This document shows positions 54,704-64,000 of a stretch of DNA of 64,000 nt, in pieces. Under the pieces are notes generated by a model. The model did not search any database. It had not been told where the DNA came from and was given only the letters and a program-made list of their open reading frames with translations. Within the stretch, counting starts at the first letter, position 1. Each line of letters begins with the position of its first letter. The stretch comes from Aquilaria yunnanensis (lineage: Eukaryota; Streptophyta; Magnoliopsida; Malvales; Thymelaeaceae), in contig CM077598.1 in the NCBI GenBank assembly GCA_039654915.1, forward strand, positions 73,932,041 through 73,996,040, written 5' to 3'. A program made the translations under genes and the position numbers.

Positions 54704-54711
54704 CCCTCCTT
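54704..54711 (-). promoter_or_regulatory. Polypurine tract of element E
   Basis: AAGGAGGG on the minus strand, then CATG and the LTR start. Confidence 0.8.
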
Positions 54712-55207
54712 CGAAAAGCTGAAGTGATGACTTCGGTTTTGTTTTCTTTCCGAGGATGTTCTTTGGGAGTCTATAGAGAGTAACACCTGTGTCGAAGGTA
54801 CACCTCTTGTCCAAAGGTGTGGGCTGCTCGGCCTTGGCCTGTTTTTTGGTGTCTCCGAGGCAAAGCCTGTGCCGAAGATACACCTCTTGCCCGAAGGTAT
54901 GGGCTGTTCGGCCATAGCCCGTCTTTTGGTGTCTTCGAGGCAACCTGCTTTTTTGCTTTTGTAGGTCTGTGCAGCATCGCGTCTGATGGCCAAGCGCGTC
55001 AATCTGAGCGACGCGTCCTAGTTTTTTAGGGATGTCAAAAGACGTGTCCCCTATTTTGGTGCGGCGGTTGACATGTGGCACACTGTCATTGGAGGAGGGT
55101 CACGTCGTTTACAGAGAGCACGCCTTTTCAGGTGCAGAGTGCAGTTACGGCGACGGTTCACCTTCAAAGGGCACTTACGACGTCATTTCGGTTACCCACC
55201 CTTGGCC

Positions 55208-55215
55208 TATAAATA
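55208..55215 (+). promoter_or_regulatory. TATA box of the antisense gene in element E
   Basis: TATAAATA in 'ggcctataaatagccc', 267 bases ahead of the aORF start. Confidence 0.65.
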
Positions 55216-55474
55216 GCCCATTCCGCCATAAGCCCCTTTTGCTTTTGCTTATGCTCTTTCCCTGCTTGCCCTTTTCTCTGCGCTTTCTCTTGCTTTTGCG
55301 GCCGAGCTGTTTTAACAGAGCTTTTTCTGGCAACCTTTTACGACGACGACCTCCGATTTTGGCAAGTCTTTTCGTGGGTTTTTTCTTTCCAGAGTCTTTT
55401 AATACCTCTATTTTTTTGAGTTTTTGCCGGAAGTTGTTTTTTTGCCTTTTTCCGAACTCATTTTTCTGTCCAAA

Positions 55475-57878
55475 ATGCCTATCCCTGAGAGCTGGCAGCC
55501 TCTTTTATGTCATCCTTGTTGCACCACCCCTAAAAAATTTGAGAGGTGGAAGAAGAAGTTCTTTCTTCCCTCTTACGCCATTACCCAGCTGCCAAGATCT
55601 GACCACTATGCTTTTTCAAACCATAGTAACGAGGTTACCATTTTTCAAGACCAGCTGAAGGTCGGACTTCGGTATCCTCCCCCGAAGATGGTTTGCGAGT
55701 TCTGCCAATTTCATGGCATTGCTGTGAATCAGCTTCCCCCAAACTCGTACTGCTATTTTAACGCCTTCCTCTGTATGTGTGGCGTCTTCATGATAAAACC
55801 CCATTTTGTAATTTTCATGCAGTACTACAAGCTCTTCGTGGTCCCGAAGGGTGGCTTCTATTTCATGCTACCTTGGGGATCCGGGAGCAAAAAATTCTTG
55901 TTCACTTTTGCCACTAAGGACAGTTGGCGAGGGTGGCAACAGAAATTCTTCTTTCTATAGATAGATGAGGCCTGGTCGTATGTTCCGACCAAATGGGTTC
56001 CGGGAAAGCTGGATGTGGACGTCGTTGATCCGAGGATACTGCTGACTCCAGACTTGGCTCCCGTGTTCGCGGACTTCGATGGACGTATTCGCGCCGTCTC
56101 CGACTAGGCTCCCGAGGTCGCTCCGCGCTCCCTGTACCCCTTCCAAATTAACTGGAGGTTGATGACTGAAGAGGTCCTTCGGGAGTTAGGGGTGGTCAAG
56201 GAGCATGAGACTGACCTCGAGATGCCAGCTCCTGCTATCGCCGGGAAGGACTCCTGTTGGTGCAGCTCCTTCGGGAGGAAGTTTCTTTCGAAACACTTTT
56301 CGAAAGTAAGTTATCTTCTACTCCTTTGTAGTTTTTCCCTCGGACTTACGCTGATGTCTTTTTTGTTTTTCAGAGATGGGGGACGGGACTGCTGCATTCT
56401 ACAAGTCCCTTTTTTCCGACCAGGTGGAGAAGGGTGACCAGACAAAGAAGGTGGCTTCCCGAAGGTGGAAGTCTACTGGCGCTGGTCCTTCGACGAAACG
56501 GGCAAAGAAAACTGCCCAGCTTCCTCTGCAAGAAATTTCTGAGGAGGCTGCCGAGGAGCCTGCGGCAGTCGACATTCCGCCGCCTGAGGCTGCTATAGAG
56601 GTCCCTGCCGCTGCCGAGGTTCCTTCTGCCGACGTCCCTCACCAGAGCCCTTCCGCGCCGCAGGCCCTTCTGGAGGCCGTGGTAGAGGCTCCTTCTGCCG
56701 AGGAGTGGCGTAGGAAGAAAGGCAAGGGGATTTCGACCGATGAGTCTCAGGACTCCGAGGACGTCGTGATCGAAGTGCCGCCAGGTTTGTTGTTTTCAGA
56801 AGAAGTATGGCTCTTTTGCTTTTCTGAAATTTGACCTGCTTCTCGTTTTCGCCATGCAGGGGAGTTGCTTACTCTGAACTGGGCGGCCGAACACGCGAAG
56901 AAGTGGGCCTTTCGCGATGCCAAAGTCCCACAAGGGAAGATACCCAAAGAGCCTTTCTGGACGTTCACGGAGGACATGAACTTGTACTCCGAGGAGTGTC
57001 CTCAAATGGCGAAGCAGATTTCGAAGGGAGTGCTTACAGAGGCCTCCTTCAAGGCTATTGCGGCGGCCCATCCGGGCGATGACACCCTCGCCACGAAAGT
57101 TACCAAGCATGCTGCTCAGGTATGCTCTTCACACCTTTTTCCCTTCAATTTTTCCTAAGTGCTTGGCTCTTACTGACCTTGCGTTCATCTTTTCGCAGCT
57201 GCTGGGGTACGCCGGCTTTCTTCGAGTTCGGGTAGCCAGGCAGACGGCGTTCCGAGCTTCGGCCTTAGAGGCCTTAGAAAAAGTGAAAGTCACGTGCTTG
57301 GAATTGACCGCCAAGAACCAGCAGCTGGCAGATGCTGCGAAGAAAGAAGTTGCTGCCCTTCGGGAGGAGTTCCGGAAGGAAAAGGAAGACCTTGAGAAGG
57401 ACTCCTCCCAGAAGATTGCTGAACTCGGCGATCAGGTGGCGGGGATGCTCGCTGCAAACCAAGACCTTCTCAAGGATAAGTCAGATTCTGACAATCTCAT
57501 ACTATCGTTGGTGGCTGAGAAAAACGCTCTTGAAGTCGAGGTCAAGTCTTTGAAGAAGGAGCCTGACGTGAAGAAGAGGATGAAGGCGCTGAAGAAGGAG
57601 GTTGCAGATTTGAAGGACGAGCTCGAGGACCTTGAGGTTGAGAAGGACAAATTCGACCAAATGACCAAATGACCAAATTCTGCCTTGCTCGGCACCAAGT
57701 CCTTCAGAGGTTCCCAGGTCTAGACCTCTCTTTTTTGGAAGCTCTGAACATTCCCGAGGGGCCTCGATGGTCCTGGTCAAAAATCGAGCACCTGAACCTG
57801 CCTTCCATAACTCCGGCGCCGCAGGTGGCGGAAAAGAGCACAGAGGCTGGTGGCTCCCGGGACGCCGAGAACTCTTAG
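55475..57878 (+). pseudogene. Antisense extra gene (aORF) of element E, broken
   Basis: Starts at ATG 55475 (MPIPESWQPL). Exon 1 keeps 'VCEFCQFHGIAVNQLPPN' and most of the conserved domain. Introns by homology: 56306-56373, 56785-56859 and 57120-57198; exon 3 is 260 nt. Exon 2 is the Pro/Ala/Glu-rich kind shared with A, not with C. Breaks: TAG at 55958, TAG replacing Trp near 56106, a one-base loss near 56255, and an 18-base loss with a short duplication near 57665 ('atgaccaaatgaccaa') that brings in a TGA. The C-terminal end reads in another frame to TAG at 57878. Same coiled-coil-rich exon 4. Confidence 0.82.
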
Positions 57879-58009
57879 GCTGTTTTAGGGGCCTTTTCCT
57901 TTTTTGTCCTCTTCATTTTTGTGCTCCTTCTTTGGCCGCTTCTTCTTTGTAAGCCTGGTCATTCTCAATGAATATTTTTTGGCTAAGTCTTTTTTGCAAG
58001 ATTTTGCAT

Positions 58010-58230
58010 TTCCATCATCTCGAACAAGGTCGCTCAAGAGACTTTTCGGAAAGTCAGAAAAATTTGACTAAGTCTTTTTGCGATTCTTTCTATTTCCTTT
58101 CGTCCCGAATGCATTCGCTCAAGAGACTTCGGAAAACTATTTTGCGCTTGTTGCGGCGTGTACTTTCGCGATATTTTTTCCATTTTTTCGAGCGTGATGG
58201 CTCAAGGGACTTTGGAAAGTCACATCTGTG
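58010..58230 (-). repeat. Short tandem-repeat block between aORF and pol, element E (3 units)
   Basis: Units start near 58019, 58104 and 58186 with the core CGAncnnGntCGCTCAAGaGACTT; same block as in A. Confidence 0.72.
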
Positions 58231-58353
58231 CTTTATCACGGCGAACACCTTCACAGAATTCTGTCTTGCACCATTTTGTACACTTAAGAATTTTTCTCAA
58301 GGACATTCTGTACTTAGGATATTTTTTGTACAACACAATCCTTTCGCTCCATC

Positions 58354-59569
58354 TTAAGCGTAGAATTTCTTCAGGGCATCTGAGTGCCAAGTGTTTTTCA
58401 ATTCTACGCCTTTGGTGTCGCCAAGTTTGTACACGCCTTTTCGTACTTCGGCAAGAACTAGATAAGGTCCTTCCTAATTCGCGCGAAGTACTCCGTGGGA
58501 TGGCTTTCGGGGTGCAAAGTCAGCCTTTCGAAGAACGAGGTCCCCTTTCTTGATTTCTTTTCGCCTGGCTCATAAATTTATAGTCGTGGCCACTCTTTGC
58601 TGCAAAGCTTTTCTTCTCAGCTCAGCTATTTCTCTGTGTTCGCCGATGAGGTTGAGCCTCGTTCTTAGGCCGAGGTCGTTTCCACCTTCATCAAATACTT
58701 GCACCCATACTGATGGTCTAACTATCTCGATAGGGATGATGGCCTCTGTTCCGAAGACGAGTGAGAAGGGAGTCTCCCCTGTTCCTCTTCGGGGTGTCGT
58801 TCGGTAACTCCATAATACGCTTTGGAGTTCTCCTGGCCATTTCCCTTTTGCTTCCCCCAGTCTCTTTTCAGGCCATCTTTTATGGTCCTGTTAGATACCT
58901 CCACCTGCCCGTTGCTTTGGGGGTGAGCTACTGGGGCGAAGTGCATCTTTATTCCGAGGTCGCTGATAAATTCCTGGAATCCTTTGTCTATGAATTGGGA
59001 TCCATTATCAGCCACTAGTACCCTCGGTATGCCGAATCTGCATACGATGTTCTTCCATACAAACTTTTGCGCTTCTTTCGCCGAGATAATTGCTAGCGGT
59101 TCTGCCTCGACCCATTTGGAGAAATAGTCTACTGCTACCACACAGAATTTCACACCTCCGGGCGCTGCGGGGAGTGGCCCAATAAGGTCTATACCCCAGA
59201 CTGCGAAGGGCCAGGGATAGTCAGCCGAAGTTACCATTTCCAAGGGTGCCCTCTGGATGTTCGCATGTCTCTGGCAACTACCGCATTTCTGGATGAACTG
59301 CCTTGGGTCCTTTCTTAGGGTAGGCCAGAAGTATCCCTGGCAGAGTATCACTGCCGCCAAGGCATCGGTTCCAATGTGTGAACCACACATGCCTTTGTGG
59401 ACTTCTTCAAGGATCATTTCAGTATCCTCTTCGTTCACACATCTTTGCAGCGGATTCGCGTATCCCTGTCGATATAGTTCTTCACCGATTAGGAAGAAAC
59501 GGCCGGAGCGCCTTCGCAGTTTTGCAGTGTCACCGGGGTCTTCGGGGAGCACATTTTCCGTGAGGTACC
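58354..59569 (-). pseudogene. pol: Integrase end of pol, element E
   Basis: Minus strand from the F insertion point ('MLPEDPGDTAKLRRRSGRFF') to TAA at 58354. It has the zinc part with CGSC near 59275, 'WGIDLIGP' near 59190, 'VADNGSQF' near 59000 and 'NGQVEVSN' near 58900, giving D-D-35-E complete. A one-base deletion near 58865 shifts the frame in the C-terminal region. Confidence 0.88.
59565..59569. repeat. Left flank GTACC of element F (target duplication, partner lost)
   Basis: GTACC precedes TGATAGCC of F. Element A has GTACC at the same place in the intact gene, as expected for the target. The right copy was removed by the deletion that truncated F. Confidence 0.6.
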
Positions 59570-60426
59570 TGATAGCCGAAGGACTATCGCCTCTCCTTGA
59601 AGGTACCTCCTACCAAAAGCATGCTCTGGAAACCTGGCACCATCCGAGGGAGGCACTAGTACTGACCTCGGACTAGGCGAATTCCAGTGCCTCGAACTCG
59701 GGATTTAGCCTAGTACCCCAGAGAACTCCAAAGGTGCAGACAGCCCCCTCGGGGTATTAAACGGATCACCTTCGGGATAGAAGAACCAGCTACCGCAAGC
59801 AAGGGAGGATTTCCTGAAGGCGGAACCTCCGAGCTAAGCAACTCCCTGAACTACGAACATAACTCCCGAAGAAGGGTGTTCATCTCAGAGAACGACCTCG
59901 CCCAAAGGACATCGGGAGTACGGCAGGAGCATTTAAGGAGCCTCTGACACATCACCCACAGACGCACCATGTCACCTCAAATGACGCTCTGACACGCCGA
60001 CGCCGCCAAGGCCTTGTCACAACCTGTCTCGGACCAAGGCTCGAGGGAGCCTACAAACAGCTACTTGTCCCCTATGCCCAAAGGTACACAGCAGATCTGA
60101 CCGAACACGTGTCACGATCTGAACGGGCTAGACACTTCTATAAATACCAAAGAGCAGCTCCTTGCAAACGGTTGGTCAGTCAGTTGAGAGGATATGAACA
60201 GGCAAGGCCACTAAACCCTTGAGTGCTCTCTTTCCTTCACCTCTCAGAAAACTGACTTGGGGGTCGGAGGCTCCTCCCCGGAAAAACATCCCGGGGACCT
60301 CCTAACCTTTCCTTTTGGGCTCTTCAGGTACCACTCCCTGGGAAACCTCCACTCCGGGCGTTCTCCTCCTCAGGAAGTCCCTCCAGAAAGCACCATGTCC
60401 TCTAGCGAAGATGTCTCCGGACATCA
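59570..60426 (+). repeat. 5' LTR of element F
   Basis: 857 bp, TGATAGCCGAAGGACTATC to CGGACATCA. TATAAATA at 60139-60146. GC hairpin CCCCGG/CCGGGG near 60277-60297. Closest in the window to the LTR of E. Confidence 0.9.
60139..60146 (+). promoter_or_regulatory. TATA box in the 5' LTR of element F
   Basis: TATAAATA in 'cttctataaatacc'. Confidence 0.6.
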
Positions 60427-63260
60427 TTTGGCGCCGTCTGTGGGAACCCACCCTCAGGTTGCCATCGTTGAGACTCGGCGTTCTAAGGACAAAGGACTCC
60501 CGAAGTCCCCGTCTGGGCCTGAAGTCCAACCGGCTGTTGAGCAAACTCTTCTAGGGACTTCCACGCCCGAGGAAGAACGTCCTCTGGTCATAACCATGAG
60601 CTTCCTCCGTGACTTCCAACGCTCTGTTGTGGCTGAGATGACACAACAGATAGACAGAACATGGCCACAACAAGCTCAAACCCAAAGGTCTCCTTCACCG
60701 GTACGCCCTCGTGAAAAGAGGCCGAAAGCAGTCCACCGCAGTTCAGGGAGTGAATACCCATGTGAGGAGTCTTCAACAGAAAATATGCCCCTCAGGGCAC
60801 GCCTTCCAGGGAAACGGGGCCCAACCAACCTAAAATTCCACGCCGAAGGAGCCCTTTGCCTGAGACGAGGTCACCCTCTCCCCAACGACGAAGCCATTCT
60901 CCGAAGAGGCACCGTCAATCTCCTCCACCCGAGGAAGAACCTAGCGCCACCGCCCTCATGGAGAAAATATTGGCAAGGCTGGACAGAGTCAAGAGGCAGG
61001 TGGCTCGCAAGCCAGTTTGGGCCAGACTGTCTGAGTCTTTTTGTGGGGATCAGTCTCCTTTTACCCGAACTGTGGTCGAGGCAGCTATGCCAGGTGACTT
61101 CAGGGTACCTCGGCTAGAGATGTACGATGGTCGGACCGACCCACAGGCCCACCTGACGAAGTACAGACGCAGCATGATGATGCACGGTGTGGACGACGCC
61201 ACCTTGTGCAAGTGCTTCGAGGTCACCCTATCTGGGCCAGCAACCGCGTGGTACAACTCCTTAGCTCCAGGAATCATCAGAAAGTTCCAGTAGTTATCAA
61301 CAGCCTTCACCCAACAGTTCATCGGGAGTCGCCCGACGGTGAAGATGCCCGTTCAAATGTTCGACATAGCGCAAAGAAGCGGAGAAACTATACGCGACTA
61401 TGTCGAGAGGTTCAACAGAGAGGCTTTAAGTGTTCCAAACTTTCGGCCCGAAATACGCATCCTCGCCATGACAAGGGGCCTTCGGAGGGATTCCTAACTC
61501 TTCTATGAATTCTCCAAGGACCCTCAAGACACACTGGGCGAATTCTACCGACGGGCCGAACAGCACATGACGGCCGAAGAACTAAGAATGGGCGGACCCA
61601 GGCCCGAGCACACCCGTGGTGAGGGGTCCAGCCAGCAGGCACGCTATCCGACCGACCAGCCACCCCGACCTCGGAGAATGTGAGGAAGGAAACCCCCGAA
61701 CTTCACAGCGCTGAACACCACGAGGACCAACATCCTCATGACTCTGGAGAGGCAGGGAACACAGGTTCAGAGGCCAAGGGCCATGACCGCTGAAAATAGA
61801 AAAAACATGAAAAAGTTCTGCCAATTTCATCGCGATCATGGCCACGACACCAAGGATTGCTTCCAGCTGAAGAAGTATATTGAATCGCTGATAAAACAAG
61901 GCCAACTTCGGCGGTACCTACGGTTGCCTTCCCCGAAGGGGAGGAAAGAAGAGGAAGGAAAGATAGAAGATGAGGACTACGACTCCGACAGGCAGAGAAA
62001 CCGAAGTCTGAAGAGGTGCCCTCCACCCCCTGCGGGAGTCATACAAACAATCACGACGGGGCTCCCATCCTCGGAAATGAAAAGGAAGGCCAGGGAAATA
62101 GCTGTGATGGACTATCAAAGTCCGGCGAAGAAGCTATCCCGAAAAAATGGTTCCACAGTCGTCTTTCCTCACGATGACCCACTCCTGATCATGGCAAGAA
62201 TTGGAAACTGGGATGTCAAAAGGGTATTACTTGATGATGGATCAAACGCTGACGTCCTATTTTCACAACTGTTGCCAAGCTTGGGCATATCCATCAGCGA
62301 TCTCAAGCCTGTCACTTCACCGACCTTCTGGGTAGGACCGTCCGAGTTACCCATCCTCAGATGGATCGACCTTCCATTAATGATGAGAGGGACTTCAGTC
62401 AACGGACCAGCTGAGTTGTTTGCCTCGACAATGGCGAGGTTCATCGTCATGGATGCCCCCTCATCATACAACGCCATCCTTGGAAGGCAGACGCAGGGAA
62501 ATCTGTACATTCGCCCTGACGTGAGATATTTGACTGTCACTTTCGCCACCAAGGAAGGAGACGCAGAAATCTTCATAGATCAGGGCGAAGTAAGAAATGT
62601 GTTCGTCAAAGCCCGAAAAGCTCCAGCAAACAATTCCACACAAGCTGTAGAAGCAGGGGCATCAAAGTCAAAAAATGGCGAGAAAGAAGATTCTGGCAAG
62701 GTAGAAATGGAAGAAGTGGAACTTATCCCAGGACGAAGTACCCGAATAGGGAAAAACTTGTCCGAAGGAGATAAGAAAAAACTTGTATCCTTTCTGATAA
62801 TGAATAAAGACCTGTTCGCCTACTCACCGAAACACCTGCGTGTAGTACAACATAGCCTCAAAGTAAGTCCGGAAGCAAAACCTGTCTGGCAAAAGAAACG
62901 GGGCATTTCAGCCCATAAAAATGACTTCATCAAAACCGAAGTCCAATGTTTATTGGAGGCAGATGTAATCAGGGAGGTCAGGTACCCTGAATGGCTAAGC
63001 AATGTGGTGATCGCCACAAAAGAAGGAAGCAAGAAACTTCGGATGTGCATCGACTTCAGAAACCTGAACGATGCTTTCCCAAAAGATTCATACCCTCTCC
63101 CGCCAATAGATCACCTGGTAGATTCAACTGCCGAATACGGGCTCCTAAGTTTCCTAGACGCCTTCAGCGGCTACCATCAAATAAAGATGGACCCCGAAGA
63201 CAAAGAAAAAACAGCCTTCATCACCGAGGGGGGGACGTACTGTTACACCAGGATGCCTTT
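60395..63260 (+). pseudogene. gag-pol: gag, protease and partial RT of element F, broken
   Basis: Starts at ATG 60395 (MSSSEDVSGHH), 32 nt inside the LTR, and reads through the primer site. Gag core 'YDGRTDPQAHLTKYRRSM' near 61125; zinc knuckle [14 protein letters not shown] near 61815-61860 (Glu to Lys before the last Cys pair); protease DDGSNADVLF near 62235; RT to 'TRMP' at 63260. Breaks: a frameshift near 60800 in the Arg/Ser-rich part, TAG at 61291, TAA at 61495 and TGA at 61681. From 61738 the protease-RT part is open for about 500 codons. RNase H, integrase and the antisense gene are missing. Confidence 0.9.
60427..60449 (+). promoter_or_regulatory. Primer binding site of element F
   Basis: TGGCGCCGTCTGTGGGAA two bases after the LTR, identical to C and D. 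Confidence 0.85.
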
Positions 63261-64000
63261 AAGTTTCTCACGCCAATTTTTCTAGCCAGTCGTAATCCCG
63301 CTATGAGGGCCTCATACTCAGCCACATTGTTAGTGACGTTGAAGCTAAACTTGATAGCCTTCATTACCTCTAGGCCTTCGGGGCCTCTGATAATTACCCC
63401 AGCTCCCTGGTGTTTGGACCCCGAGGCTCCGTCAACATGTAAGGTCCATTCTGGCTCACCTTCGTTCAGATCCGGATGACTGTCCTCAGTGGTGGGTATT
63501 TCGGCAATGAATTCTGCCAGTGCTTAAGCTTTTATGGCCTTCCGAGGTTCATAGGTGATATCGTGTTCGCCAAGCTCTATACACCACTTGGAGAGCCTTC
63601 CCGAATGATCCACTTTCCTCATAACATCCCATAGTGGTAGGCTACTTCGGACGATGATGAGGTGACCCTGAAAGTATGGTCGCAGCCTTCTCCCTGCAAG
63701 CACCAAGGCATATATAGCTTTTTACAGCAGAGGGTACCTGACTTCGGTGCCATGCAGGGATTTGCTTACATAGTAGACCGGCCATTGTTTTGGCCCTTCT
63801 TCTTTCACGAGGACCGAGCTCACAGCTTTTTCCGTGACGGTGAGGTATAATACGATGGGCTCTCCCTCGCGAGGTTGTCGTAGAGTCGGCAGGCTGGCTA
63901 GGTAGATTTTGAGTTCTTCCCAGGCTTTTTGGTAGTCTTGATCCCAAGGATGATCATCCCTTCCGAGGTTGCCTTCCTTTTTTGCTGCCTTAGTGAGGAC
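63261..64000 (-). pseudogene. pol: pol fragment of element E: RT end, gypsy RNase H, second RNase H
   Basis: Minus strand from the window edge: 'YLASLPTLRQPREGEP', the degenerate gypsy RNase H ('AVSSVLVKEEGPKQWPVYY', 'RRLRPYFQ'), then the second RNase H ('LHVDGASGS', 'NVAEYEAL') up to 'GVRNLK' at the junction with F. Stops near 63524 and 63722 replace Gln codons (CAA to TAA). Aligns closely with 11690-12430 of element A. Confidence 0.87.

Larger units (their letters stand above)
59570..63260 (+). mobile_element. Element F: Tat-lineage Ty3/gypsy, + strand, 3' part deleted
   Basis: 5' LTR, primer site, gag, protease and part of RT, then an abrupt switch at about 63258-63262 into minus-strand pol sequence of E. 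RT stops right at 'TRMP', where the family continues FGLKNAG. No LTR, polypurine tract or duplication marks the junction, so F was truncated after insertion. Confidence 0.87.
53842..64000 (-). mobile_element. Element E: Tat-lineage Ty3/gypsy, minus strand, runs out of window, interrupted by F
   Basis: 3' LTR (53842-54699), polypurine tract, antisense gene (55475-57878), three-unit repeat block and integrase (58354-59569). A 5'-truncated continuation of pol at 63261-64000 (RT end and RNase H) follows after the F fragment. About 265 bp of pol between 'GVRNLK' and 'NVLPEDPGD' is missing, judged by element A. Repeat-unit number and intron lengths ally E with A. Confidence 0.87.

Overview
The window is plant nuclear repeat DNA: a stack of nested LTR retrotransposons with no host gene that I can see. 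The organism is an angiosperm, because chromodomain-bearing Tekay-type elements and Tat-lineage Ty3/gypsy elements with an antisense extra gene are plant groups. It is perhaps a eudicot, but the sequence does not settle that.

Layout, left stack (1-52338). The host is an old, heavily mutated Tekay-type chromovirus on the + strand. Its 5' LTR (cut by the window edge), gag, protease, RT and RNase H lie at 1-5664. Its integrase, chromodomain and 3' LTR lie at 48456-52338. Its pol is split by Tat element A (minus strand, 5670-48450, 5-bp duplication CATAG). A is itself split twice. Tat element D (+ strand, 12598-23715, duplication CCATG) sits in its RT. Element B (minus strand, 25297-46074, duplication AGGCA), with 2658-bp LTRs and no recognisable coding sequence, sits between its gag and protease. 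B in turn carries Tat element C (minus strand, 28695-39844, duplication AGTAC), a complete 11150-bp element with one uninterrupted 1832-codon gag-pol frame. LTR divergence falls in nesting order, counted by eye: host clearly above 5%, A about 4%, D about 2.7%, B 0.3%, C 0.35%.

Layout, right part (52339-64000). A stretch that looks like the 5' end of a minus-strand Ty1/copia element (leader, tRNA-Met-like primer site, LTR) leads to Tat element E (minus strand, from 53842 to beyond the window). Tat element F (+ strand, 59570-63260) is inserted in E. F's 3' half and about 265 bp of E are missing at a microhomology junction.

How the parts work together. The Tat elements share one plan: LTRs of about 860 bp; a primer site starting TGGCGCCGTCTGTGGGAA; a gag start codon exactly 32 nt inside the LTR, so the frame runs through the primer site; gag, protease, RT, a degenerate gypsy RNase H, a second active-looking RNase H and integrase; then a block of irregular 62-89-bp tandem repeats. 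Last, on the opposite strand, comes an additional four-exon gene (aORF) with its own canonical TATA box. In all four aORF copies here exon 3 is exactly 260 nt and the introns fall at the same places. Element C keeps both gag-pol and the aORF open and is the best candidate for a recently active copy.
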